A DNA stretch of 64,000 bases from an uncultured Acidimicrobiales bacterium. Its GTDB lineage: Bacteria; Actinomycetota; Acidimicrobiia; Acidimicrobiales; SZUA-35. Location: the NCBI GenBank assembly GCA_937922785.1, contig CALAJQ010000007.1, forward strand, positions 1 to 64,000. Reading direction: 5' to 3'. Position 1 is the first letter of the stretch. Every line of letters begins with the position of its first letter. Positions 9,101-17,200 of the stretch are shown piece after piece. The notes under the pieces were generated by a model that did no database searches, was not told the DNA's origin, and was given only the letters and a program-made list of their open reading frames with translations. The translations under genes were made by a program, and so were the position numbers.

Positions 9101-9209
9101 GTCCAAAGAAGTCTCTGCACATCTGGATCAAGAGGTGCCTGCATCGCCGGCGGATATCAGCGCAAGCGAAGTCGAGCGACTACAGACAGGGGCACCTGAT
9201 GGCTCGTAA
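6114..9209 (+). CDS. SipW/ER-type signal peptidase I fused to GGDEF and EAL domains
   Basis: A 1031-residue membrane protein. Residues 50-75 are a membrane helix. Residues 82-170 form a type I signal peptidase of the ER/SipW class, with Ser87 in ENSMQPTLSPGD, His128 in VTHRVI (histidine in place of the bacterial lysine) and Asp143 in RGDANSVPD. A second helix follows at about 181-199, then some six hydrophobic segments (224-385) and a region of about 150 residues that could be GAF-like. The GGDEF domain (575-730) has an intact GGDEF at 649-653 and metal Asp608. The EAL domain (740-995) has EALLRW at 776-781 plus Asn836, Glu868, Asp898/Asp899, Lys919, Glu955 and Gln975. The inhibitory RxxD site is absent. 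Start is GTG at 6114, overlapping the previous stop. It probably matures the neighbouring TasA-like proteins and makes or degrades cyclic di-GMP. Confidence 0.9.
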   Translation: MILLSPKKANPTPDESSEAQQDSVGDEGHDSVAQVGAEQHAWIKQGVIPGVWLMVWAYLYLTALLLIWTAITSLATGWSPVVITENSMQPTLSPGDVILTEDPAEIELGQRAVITYEQPPGSGQFVTHRVIAAEADGLRTRGDANSVPDAYVVDLSQVVGVTRMVVPYVGLPAVWLQSKAYVPFASWLILTGCALVLALNRQKKASKEEREPSPPIAQKAIRRVRVLVAILIAAQFIIDPTRLDFVGPGGRLAVLIMSVAALSATNVMSSIAETETNMRRFLDRVPVLELVLDSVLVLGLTAATGTDGIGWVLFALPIIEAATRFRLTGALLHWMMLTGATLALQIMVLQQSGKPSTLFLAALEQTLDQLSVLLLVVLPGAYLAEQLMSEVALQRSSAGEAADRSQLLQNVVESSEDVNRLGLDVSQGLVDAVLKLGFDVAEVDVYKADGGYWETVAVSSSLGYLHLPVPGQPASGLREGELANERVVVDLREKDQAEVTALIDHGLSCVVRMTWPQPNGELAAVRVGKATGSEIRSSQLEALLLLVSQAVVANQNDKLVTELQEMHDQISIQANRDSLTGLPNRLKFMRDLSAAVDAGQETSVLFMDLNGFKAVNDTLGHDVGDDVLRAVARRLEPVVTDFGTLCRLGGDEFTILMNGLAPGGALTLAEKVTESVGQPIEVAGEQIQLGIAVGIALSEPDLGYTEVLRRADLAMYYAKAEGGRNIAFYAKEMEESESRKAKMQTGIGSAILDESQVELHYQAIVNAKSRRVAGMEALLRWDHPELGPISPGDAILVAQQSGVADELTKRVLKLALTECKRWQTELEHPPAYVSVNVSPFELESARLVRNVALALAELDLAPRHLKIELSEKILGPDEGSYRRNIDGLRKLGVVVTLDDFGEGRTSLAHLRGLPIEGLKLDRSLITNSIRSESDQIILDSITKLAHGLKFEVVAEGVETPEHLVRVLAAGCDYVQGYLFSKPLQSVDVDDFLLQMKSKEVSAHLDQEVPASPADISASEVERLQTGAPDGS

Positions 9210-9810
9210 GCTCGATCTGACCGAATTCGCAGCGGCCGATGGCTACGGCGAGCGTCGCTTGGCCCGCTCTACCGCACGAGCGTTCGCAGCAGCAGTGTCG
9301 GTTCTGCTAATCACAACGCTTGTAATTGATCGCTCAACCAAAACCGTCGTTGGCGAGGGCACAGTCTCGGCCAGCTCGGTGGACGCCGGAACACTTCGGC
9401 TTTACGACGACGACGGCGGACAGTCGCTGTTTGACCTGGGGGCAATGGTTCCGGGTCGAGCCGAGGAACGCTGTCTGACGATTACCTACGACGGCGACGT
9501 TCTACCGGTAGATCTGTCGTTAGTAGCAGCAAGCAGCGGTTCCCTCGACGAATTCTTAGACATCACAGTTGAGCGAGGAGTTGGCGGCTCGTTCGACTCC
9601 TGTGACGGTTTTGAACCCGAAGAGGAAATCTTCGCTGGCACGCTCGCTGAGTTTGCAGCCGAGGGTGAGGCCGGCGCTCTGCCGGTAGGAGTGATTAGAA
9701 ACCAAACAGACGCAGTCAGCTTCAGGTTCAACTTCGAACTCCAAGACAACAGTGAGGCGATGGGGCTTAGCTCATCAGTCGACTTCGCATGGCAGGTGAC
9801 CCCATCATGA
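9199..9810 (+). CDS. TasA/camelysin-like exported protein B
   Basis: A 203-residue paralogue of the protein at 5461-6117. A charged N-terminus precedes a hydrophobic helix (about 25-45), then a beta domain containing GTLRLYDDDGGQSLFDLG, PGRAEERCLTITYDGDV and a second cysteine in FDSCDGF. Shared with protein A are the two cysteines, an F-x-GTLA-x-FA segment and the final QDN-E-A-GLS motif. Such segments are typical of SipW-dependent fibre and matrix proteins in Gram-positive bacteria. The start overlaps the fusion gene by 11 bases and the stop overlaps the next start by 4, so the operon is translationally coupled. Probably a secreted structural subunit; polymerisation is inferred. Confidence 0.75.
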   Translation: MARKLDLTEFAAADGYGERRLARSTARAFAAAVSVLLITTLVIDRSTKTVVGEGTVSASSVDAGTLRLYDDDGGQSLFDLGAMVPGRAEERCLTITYDGDVLPVDLSLVAASSGSLDEFLDITVERGVGGSFDSCDGFEPEEEIFAGTLAEFAAEGEAGALPVGVIRNQTDAVSFRFNFELQDNSEAMGLSSSVDFAWQVTPS

Positions 9811-10382
9811 GTCGAATCTCAGGTATCGCAGTACTAATTGTCGTTCTATTGGGGGGAGTCTGGCTGTTCGGAACCCAGGATCAATCGGGAGCGACGCTGT
9901 CAGACTCTGAGGCTGTCCGCAGCAGCATCCAAGCCGAAACCGTGGACATCTCGATATCAGACGTTGACGGCGCTATCGCCACCTTCACGCTCGAGAACAT
10001 GGCCCCTGGTGATGAGTTCCGAGGCGAAATTGTAATAGCAAACGGTGGTGGTGTTCCTGTGCTGTACGGCATCACTTCTGAAGCTGACCCCAGTCCACTA
10101 AATGACCTTCTTGTTCTCAATGTTTGGACCGGACCTGGTCGGTGCGACGTGGGCGAGCTACCAACCAGTCTGGTCTTTTCAGGCGCCTTAAGCGATGCCA
10201 CGTCTGACGTTATAGGCGAGATGGCGACTCAAACTAACTACCGGCCATTGGGTGAAGGTCAGTTTGAAAGCATCTGTGCCCAGATCACGTTGCCGCTTGA
10301 AGTTGGAAACGAAGCCCAGAACCAGATCAGCCGCCAAAGGTTCACGGTGCTGGCGATTCAGGACGTGGCAAACACCCAATAG
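9807..10382 (+). CDS. TasA-like exported protein C
   Basis: A 191-residue exported protein. The ATG at 9807 overlaps the preceding TGA (ATGA), so it is chosen over the in-frame ATG at 9789. An N-terminal helix (SGIAVLIVVLLGGVWLF) is followed by a beta domain with FTLENMAPGDEFRGEIVIAN, a pattern common in TasA/camelysin and in alternate-signal exported proteins. Cysteines lie in GPGRCDVG and FESICAQ. It is more distant from proteins A and B than they are from each other, so it may be a minor subunit, anchor or assembly factor (compare TapA in Bacillus, by analogy only). It is the last gene of the operon. Confidence 0.65.
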   Translation: MSRISGIAVLIVVLLGGVWLFGTQDQSGATLSDSEAVRSSIQAETVDISISDVDGAIATFTLENMAPGDEFRGEIVIANGGGVPVLYGITSEADPSPLNDLLVLNVWTGPGRCDVGELPTSLVFSGALSDATSDVIGEMATQTNYRPLGEGQFESICAQITLPLEVGNEAQNQISRQRFTVLAIQDVANTQ

Positions 10383-10386
10383 TCTG

Positions 10387-10432
10387 TTTCTTCTGGCGGC
10401 TGCCGCTATTTCTTTTGGCGGCGACTGCCGCC
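10387..10432. repeat. Imperfect tandem duplication with GC hairpin at convergent gene ends
   Basis: TTTCTT[C/T]TGGCGGC(GAC)TGCCGC occurs at 10387-10406 and 10409-10432 with one mismatch and a 3-nt insertion. The second copy folds into a 7-bp hairpin (TGGCGGC/GCCGCCA, 10416-10433) and encodes the C-terminus of the leftward DsbA-like gene. It may help terminate transcription from the TasA-like operon. Confidence 0.75.
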
Positions 10433-11191
10433 ATGCCAATCCTCGGTTACTCCTACATCACCCGGATTCACCCCATAGGCCCGCAGTTGAGGACGTTCTC
10501 GAAGGCTGCGCTTAAGTTCAGCGAAGCCCTCAAATCGGGCCAGCTTTACCACCGCGTCCCACAGTTCTACAGCTTCGTCGGGAGACGGAATCCTGCTTAT
10601 GACCGGTCCGAAAAACGCTGCCCCATCAGGTGGGTCATAGGCGATAATCGGAGTCCCGACGTCCTTGCCGCAAAGGCCCAACGCTTCCTCGGTCTCAGCC
10701 TCGATAACGGCATCCCAATCCAGATTGTCGGCTTCACCAGCGAGCTCGGTATCAAGACCTAAACCGTCAAGGATTTCGGCTATGAACCGCACCGACCCGA
10801 GGCGCTGTCTCTCGGTTGCCTCGTCATCAGCAGGCGGTCGATCAAACACAGCGGCGCCAAAGGCGTCATAGAGCCCTCCCATAGCTTCGCGTCCCTGCTG
10901 TTCTCTCAGCGCTGCTGCCACCCGCAGCATCCGAAGACCAGCAGTGTGGCCAGCCTCGTATTCCGGCGGAAAGTGGCTGTCATAATCAACGTTCTTGTTC
11001 AAAACTCGCAGCGAAATGAAGCGCCAATCCACCTCGTAATTGCGCTGCCGCTTCACCTCATTTATCCACCGAGACGTGATCCATGCGAACGGACAAACAG
11101 GGTCCCAGTAGAACCAGATATCTGCTTTATCATGAAGGGGAGGTGGTTGGAGTGATTCCATCAGATCAAATCTATTGGTATCTCCACCCAT
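10406..11191 (-). CDS. DsbA-family thioredoxin-fold protein (Rv2466c-like)
   Basis: A 261-residue protein whose WFYWDPVCPFAWITSRW segment resembles the active-site region of the actinobacterial mycothiol-dependent reductase Rv2466c and its relatives. The usual C-x-x-C is reduced to CPFA, so only the first cysteine remains, compatible with a monothiol, mycothiol-linked mechanism. A helical insertion and a cis-proline-type VGTPIIAY segment follow as expected. The start at 11191 gives a short unrelated tail; the internal ATG at 11159-11161 is equally plausible and leaves more room for the divergent ClpN gene's promoter. The function as a reductase or nitroreductase is known only for relatives. 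Confidence 0.75.
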   Translation of the reverse strand: MGGDTNRFDLMESLQPPPLHDKADIWFYWDPVCPFAWITSRWINEVKRQRNYEVDWRFISLRVLNKNVDYDSHFPPEYEAGHTAGLRMLRVAAALREQQGREAMGGLYDAFGAAVFDRPPADDEATERQRLGSVRFIAEILDGLGLDTELAGEADNLDWDAVIEAETEEALGLCGKDVGTPIIAYDPPDGAAFFGPVISRIPSPDEAVELWDAVVKLARFEGFAELKRSLRERPQLRAYGVNPGDVGVTEDWHGGSRRQKK

Positions 11192-11226
11192 ACAGAACTA
11201 GCCCCCGACCAGCCGATAAAGAAAAC

Positions 11227-11655
11227 GTGTTCGACCAGTTCACCCCCGAATCCCGCCACTCGCTCCTGTTTGCCCAACGACGCGCTGCAGCGCGATACAA
11301 GAACAACATCGATGTGCCCGACCTTCTCCACGGGGTCCTCGCCGACGGCGTTTGGGCCTCCACCTTGCTACTTAGCGTCGGCGCCTATCCCGACGCGGTT
11401 ATGGCTCCGTTGATCCTTCGAGGCGCGCCAAGGTTCTACGAACCCGAGACGCCCATGGACTTCACGTCTGAAGCTAGACGGGCGTTGGGTCGATCCAAGA
11501 AACTTGCTGATCGGTACAGCCATCAGGCAATCACCTCAGCTCACATTTTGGTTGCCTGTCTCACAGTCGGGGACCCCGAAGTCGATGAGATCGCAAAGGC
11601 CCACGAGTTAAGCTCAGCTCGCCTTGCCGCTGAACTGGACGTCAGGTTCGACTGA
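11227..11655 (+). CDS. Stand-alone Clp N-terminal domain protein
   Basis: About 142 residues containing two Clp-N repeats: FTPESRHSLLFAQRRAAARY-x-DVPDLLHGVL, and FTSEARRALGRSKKLADRY-x-ITSAHILVACL. There is no AAA+ ATPase domain, so it resembles ClpS/ClpC-associated or orphan ClpN proteins that may act as adaptors or substrate receptors. The open frame extends upstream to 11083, but that part overlaps the divergent DsbA-like gene and is not conserved-looking. The GTG at 11227 starts right at the domain and is preferred. The binding partner is unknown. Confidence 0.7.
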   Translation: MFDQFTPESRHSLLFAQRRAAARYKNNIDVPDLLHGVLADGVWASTLLLSVGAYPDAVMAPLILRGAPRFYEPETPMDFTSEARRALGRSKKLADRYSHQAITSAHILVACLTVGDPEVDEIAKAHELSSARLAAELDVRFD

Positions 11656-11843
11656 CTTTGCCGTTCCCCGGCCACGGAGGCCGCCCGGGTTACGGTTTGC
11701 TGGTCGGGACGACTGGCTTGGTGTCTTGAGGTGGCGAGGCCGCGTTGGTTGGGGTTTGTGGGTCGGGTTGAGAAGGTGGTAGCGCTTGGTCTTTAACCGT
11801 GTAACACTTCGATCCGTTTAGTCATCAGAACAAAGGGTTTGTT

Positions 11844-12803
11844 ATGCGAGTCGGTTTTATTGGACTGGGTAATGTGGGCGCAAAGTTGGCCGGGTCGCTG
11901 CTGCGTAACGGCGTGGACTTAACCGTTCGCGATCTCGACCGCGAAGCTGCGCAACCTTTCCTGGATATGGGAGCCAAATGGGCCGACTCTCCTTATGACA
12001 TGGCCACCGAATGTGACGTAGTTATAACCTGTCTACCTTCTCCTGCCGCCTCGGCCGCAGTCCTTGAGGCCGACGACGGCCTGATCGCCGGGTTCGCTGC
12101 GGTTGATGAACCACGCGTCTGGGCCGAGATGAGCACAACCGATGAAGCAGAGGTCCTTCGGTTAGGGGAGAAGGTTTCAGCAGTCGGAGCTGAACCGGTG
12201 GACTGTCCGGTTAGCGGCGGTTGTCACCGGGCTGCCACCGGGAACATCGCGATCTTTGCCGGGTGTGAGCGGAAAACCTTTGAGGCAATGTTGCCGCTTC
12301 TAACCAAGATGGGACGCCGAATCCTTCACACCGGTGGACTGGGCTCGGCCTCAATCCTTAAGGTCGTCACTAACTATCTGGCAACTGCAAACCTAGTTTC
12401 TGTAAGCGAAGCACTTGTGACTGCCGAACGGGCTGGCATGGATTTGAGCACCACCTATGAGGCAATCAAGATCTCATCCGGCAATAGCTTCGTCCATGAG
12501 ACCGAATCTCAAGTGATCTTGAACGGAAGTCGAGACATCAACTTCACAATGGACCTGGTGCTGAAAGACATTGGACTTTTCCAGGCCGTGGCAGACAGGA
12601 ACAATGTTCCGCTAGATGTTTCCCCCGTTCTTATCGACGTATTCGAAGACGCCGCCGAACGTTACGGAATGCGTGAGTGGTCACCGAACGTGATTAGAAG
12701 GCTTGAAGATGCAACCGGGGCGTCGGTGCTGGCCGACGGGTTCCCGCCGGAGATGGTGGATGATGAACCCGAAGAGCCCGGCTATGAGATCAAGCCTAGG
12801 TAG
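11844..12803 (+). CDS. 3-hydroxyisobutyrate dehydrogenase-family oxidoreductase
   Basis: A 319-residue NAD(P)-dependent beta-hydroxyacid dehydrogenase. The Rossmann motif GFIGLGNVG is at the N-terminus, the substrate loop is DCPVSGG, and the catalytic lysine is in GSASILKVVTNYLA. Family members oxidise 3-hydroxyisobutyrate, tartronate semialdehyde or related acids, or act as imine reductases. The C-terminal tail (EPEEPGYEIKPR) is an acidic extension. AAAGGG lies about 8 bases before the ATG. The 188 bases upstream are G/T-rich and contain several G-runs (about 11748-11772) but no gene. Its neighbours do not reveal the substrate. Confidence 0.8.
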   Translation: MRVGFIGLGNVGAKLAGSLLRNGVDLTVRDLDREAAQPFLDMGAKWADSPYDMATECDVVITCLPSPAASAAVLEADDGLIAGFAAVDEPRVWAEMSTTDEAEVLRLGEKVSAVGAEPVDCPVSGGCHRAATGNIAIFAGCERKTFEAMLPLLTKMGRRILHTGGLGSASILKVVTNYLATANLVSVSEALVTAERAGMDLSTTYEAIKISSGNSFVHETESQVILNGSRDINFTMDLVLKDIGLFQAVADRNNVPLDVSPVLIDVFEDAAERYGMREWSPNVIRRLEDATGASVLADGFPPEMVDDEPEEPGYEIKPR

Positions 12804-12845
12804 GCGGATCCACTCGATCCTCAGAATGATCTTCGAGTAGCTGAT

Positions 12846-14054
12846 CTACTGGTAGGTGATCATCACTGGAGGTGTTGACAACAACGTCATCACTTCAGTG
12901 GGTGTCATAACCCGAGTGTCTTCGTCGATGAACAGTTTGAACCCGCCCCGCCAAGGTGACTGTGGATGCAGATTCGAGTAAACACCAACCTTGGTATTGG
13001 GGTGCCCGAACCCGTCGATGTGCATCACGTTGGCCAACTCTGGGTGGGCAATCATGTCGGCCTCGTTGATCAGCATCCGGTTCGTAAACTTATGAAGCAT
13101 GAAGATCTTCTGGGGCAGTTCGTTTTCCCTTACGATCTCGGCTAGGTACGCGCTCACCTCATTGATCTCCGCAGCGTCGACCCGGCCGATCACTTTCCCA
13201 GGCACACCACTACCTTGCATGCGCCACTCGGCATCAAGGGCAATACCTACGTCGGGCTCGGTAAGAAATTCCTCGAAGCGCTGAACGTCTCGCAGGAACG
13301 TCGAGCGCCCTGGTTGGAAGTCGAGAATCATGTAACCCCCGACGGCCCGGATCGCTTCAAGGTACTCCCACGCATCTTCTCTGTCGGTCGGAAGGCTGTA
13401 GTTGCCGTCTTGGCCCGGGGCGGGCTGAGCGACAGTCGCGATGTAGTCGAAAGCGGGGACGGCATTGATTCCTGTCTCGGTTGACCACCGTTCAGCTTCC
13501 GCGGCAACCCGCTGGGCCGCTTCGGTTGCTGTGCCCTCTCCAGCAATTCCGAGTTGGTGAGTCGAGCCAGTTCCATAGTGGGCGACAATGACAGTGTCGT
13601 CCCAAAGATTGCCTCGAAGTAATACTGAGTCACAACCCAGTTCGACCTTGTCGGAGTTGCTAGCCGAGATTGCGTCAACGCAAATCTCGCTTCTGCCTGG
13701 TTCAAGGAACAGTCGAGTAGAGAAACCATCTGTTCCTCCCTCAAATCGATACTTGAGGGCCCCGTTGACTCGCATTTCAAGCCGCGCGCCCGCCTGTCTT
13801 GTTTCATCAAAGGCCCAACCTGAAACAACGGCTTCAGAGCCATTCAACACGATTTCGTCCAATTGGCCAATCGGCGTTGCGTCAGCGCTTATTTCAGGCT
13901 CGGGCTCAGGTTCGGTCAGTGGCGTAGCTTCGACAACAGGAGCTGCTGGCTCGGGCAGAACGGGAGTGGAGCCGGGCTTTGTGCCGAGCACAGTTATCAG
14001 TGCGATTGACGCCCCGACAACCACTGCGCTTAGGCGTGCGTCAATAGAAACCAT
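12846..14054 (-). CDS. Exported protein of unknown function with barrel-like C-terminal domain
   Basis: Not recognised. The 402 residues begin with a hydrophobic helix (about 7-25, signal or anchor), then a Pro/Glu-rich linker (30-60) and a small beta domain (65-150) with VVSGWAFDETRQAGARLEMRV. From about 155 a larger domain has alternating strands and helices with acidic residues at strand ends: VIVAHYGTG, MILDFQPGRS, VGIALDAEW, KIFMLHKFTN, VMHIDGFGHP and FKLFIDED. This layout suggests a TIM-barrel-like, possibly glycosidase-like fold on the cell surface, but that is a guess from strand pattern alone. Confidence 0.55.
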   Translation of the reverse strand: MVSIDARLSAVVVGASIALITVLGTKPGSTPVLPEPAAPVVEATPLTEPEPEPEISADATPIGQLDEIVLNGSEAVVSGWAFDETRQAGARLEMRVNGALKYRFEGGTDGFSTRLFLEPGRSEICVDAISASNSDKVELGCDSVLLRGNLWDDTVIVAHYGTGSTHQLGIAGEGTATEAAQRVAAEAERWSTETGINAVPAFDYIATVAQPAPGQDGNYSLPTDREDAWEYLEAIRAVGGYMILDFQPGRSTFLRDVQRFEEFLTEPDVGIALDAEWRMQGSGVPGKVIGRVDAAEINEVSAYLAEIVRENELPQKIFMLHKFTNRMLINEADMIAHPELANVMHIDGFGHPNTKVGVYSNLHPQSPWRGGFKLFIDEDTRVMTPTEVMTLLSTPPVMITYQ

Positions 14055-14252
14055 TGCCTTATGTTGGTTGATTGAGCGCCTAGACGCGTGGCAATCGTTC
14101 TAAATCTCCCAATGACAGATACACTTGAGGTTGCCTTGGCGTGCGGAACGCTCGGGTGTCTGTGCCGCTGTCGGCAAATTTAGGCCATTCGGCGCACCGG
14201 ACTAAACATAAATACTTCCAGATGTCGCTACTTTGTCGTGGTCGCGTTTGCG

Positions 14253-17200
14253 ATGAGAAAGCTCAGAACTATTCCTACACAAGTAGATGAACCAAAGACC
14301 GATGCCGACAAGGCGTCGGTGATAGAGCCTCCAGTTCCAGCAGGATTCTCCCGAATGGTGCAAAGTCACCTTGATGGTCTGGCATCAGATGCTGAGATCG
14401 CTGAACTCAAATTGCGACCCCAGGCTTGGGTGCAAGAACTCTGGCGCCTGCTCGACCGGGCAGACCGGGCAATAGACGAGGTGCACGAGAGTGCCAGAGG
14501 GCCATTCCGTTCTAGAGTCCTGTCTGATTTTGAAGCCGAATACAACGCGATAGACGCCGCGATTTCGGGTCTCATCGGGGCACCAAAACGCAAAAACCCG
14601 AATCTGCCGCGGCCAGCTGAGCTGCAGCTGTCGTGGACGCCCGGACACATAGTGGCCTGGGCTGCGGGCTCGTCGGGCGAAGCCGATGACATCGACGGCG
14701 TTCTAGAACGGCTCCAAGCCGCTGGCGCAGCAACCAAGGGTTGGGTGGACCATCCCGACATCACTGTTCCAAACGGCGGAAGTGTTGCTGCAGTATCAGC
14801 GCCACTTGTTGAAGTGCTGGGTTGGCTCGCGGCCCTAGGTTCTGACGAATTGGCAAGCCTGGCATCAGACGATGCGGCTGCGAAAGCGCGAGTCGGACCA
14901 AGCGCACTGTGGATCGGGCGAACAGCTGCCATGGCAGTGCGCCTTGCAGCCCAGGGACGAATGGTTCCCCAACTCAATCAGGCAAAGGGCGGCGACGCCA
15001 AAAATTCTGCGTTCCAGGTGAACTGGGCTCCAGCCATGATGGACGGCACCAGGATTCTCGATCTCGCTCGAGCCCGGCCCGGTGCTGTTGCTGCGGTGGA
15101 ACCTAAACAGGATCCTCAAGCCTTTACGACGTCGGTGGTGTCGGATTTAGTCGACGCGATCTGTCAAACCGCAGCCTCGCGTCTCGAGGTGCCTGCGCCG
15201 CCGCCCCAGCCACGAACCCGAAGCGATGTGGGTGAAGCCTTGTTGGCGCGGCTCGACGGCGAAGTATTCACCGCTGCCCGAAACTCCGCCGCAGACGTAG
15301 CCCGAAAGCTTGGCCAATGGTCAAGGGCTGTAACTGGTCCGGCCAAAGTATCGCTTGTGCTCTTGCTGGACCCACCCGACAGCGGCGGAGCCTGGCGCTT
15401 GGCAGTAATGGTTAAGGGCGATGGGTCCAAACTTGTTCCCGTCGAGCTGGCGATGGTGAATTCTTCGAATGCAAAACGCAAGGACGTCAAAGAACACCTT
15501 GCCCGCCTTGAGCGTTTGTATCCGCCGTTGCTACGACCCGGCGAACGGCGCAGAGGCGAAGTGATCCTGTCTCAGTCCGAAGCTTGGGACTTGATGACAG
15601 GCACCGGAGACCTGCTGGTTGCCTGTGGGTTTGACGTACGCGTACCCGAGCTGAGCCGCAAGAAGTCAAAGCCAGCTTTGCGCTTGACCGCCGATGCCGA
15701 TGCAGAGTCCGTTGTTGGTGCTCAGCAGTTAGCGAATGTCCGTTGGTCGGCAGTGTTTGGCGACGTCGAGCTGTCGGTTGAACAGATCAGACACCTTGCT
15801 CGCCAAGCAAAGCCACTGGTTCAAAGCAACGGCAAGTGGATCGAGCTGGACAAGGTAGATCTTGCCAAGGCGGCTAAAGCCATTGAAGAACGAGGAGAGA
15901 CGTCCAAGCTGACCGGCGCTGACATGTTGCGTCATGCGCTTGGCCTCGAAGGAACTCCTCTGGAAGGTGGAGTCTCGGTTGCTGGTAGTGGCTGGGCGGT
16001 AGAGCTCTTGAAGAGCGCCAGCGCCATTCCCGATGATCTGCCAACTCGCCCCGAAGGCTTCCGTGGCGAGTTGCGAAGCTATCAAGCTGATGCGCTGGCA
16101 TGGCTCGGATTCCTAGACTCTGCTGGGCTTGGCGGGTGTCTTGCGCTGGACATGGGACTTGGCAAGACGCCGACCATGCTGGCCCACGTCGCTCGTACGA
16201 CTGGCGAAGGGCCAACGCTAGTGATAGCGCCACCTGCGGTGGTGGGAAACTGGGCAGCCGAAGCTCACAAGTTTGTGCCCGGTCTCAAAGTGAGAGTCCA
16301 CCACGGTGCAAGCCGTGCAAGCTCAGCCGAAGTGGCCAAGCTTCCAGACACCTATGACCTCATTATCACCACCTACGGCACTGCGGTTCGTGACGTCGGA
16401 TCGCTAGAGAAGATCAAGTGGTCCAAGGTCGTGCTTGATGAAGCGCAGGCAATTAAGAACCCAGCTTCGGACACCGCTCAGCAGCTTCGGCGCTTCGACG
16501 CAAGAACACGAATCGCCCTGACCGGTACACCAATCGAAAATGGCCTTGGTGATCTGTGGGCGATCATCGACTGGGCAAACCCCGGTCTCGTGGGTCCTCG
16601 CTCCCAGTTTGTTTCTCAGCTTGCCCCCGCAGGCAACGGCAAGGAAGCAGCTGAGTCTGCACTGAAGGCCCTAAACGGATTGCTTGTGTTCCGTCGAACC
16701 AAAGCAGAGCCTGCAATTGCGGCCGAGCTTCCAGACCGAATCGACGAGCTAGACCATTGCATCATGACTGCGGAACAGATCGGTCTCTACCAGGCAGTCC
16801 TAGATGGACTGATGAAGGAGACATCCGGCGAAGAGGGGCCAGCTCGCAAGGGTGCTGTTCTGGCTGCAATCACCGCTCTCAAGCAGATCTGCAACCATCC
16901 AGCCAACTATCTCTCAGATTATGACGCTCCACTTGAAGGCCGTTCAGGCAAGCTGATACGTCTGAACGAGATTCTGGACTCGGTCTTTGCCGCTGAAGAG
17001 CGGATGTTGATATTTACCCACTTCGCATCATGGGGTGTGGAACTTGCCGAGTACCTTTCGAAACGAAGCGGCGTGAAGATCGAGTGCTATCACGGCGGCA
17101 TCGCCCGTGGGGCGCGAGACCGCATGGTAGACGAGTTCCAGAAAGGAACAGGCGCTGGCGCGATGGTGTTGTCGCTTAAGGCCGGTGGCACCGGGTTGAA

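Noticed and set aside
11656-11843. A structured RNA in the G/T-rich gap before the oxidoreductase gene.
   Set aside because: One weak 5-bp hairpin and some G-runs are seen, but nothing matches a known RNA; no tRNA-like cloverleaf was found here or elsewhere in the window.
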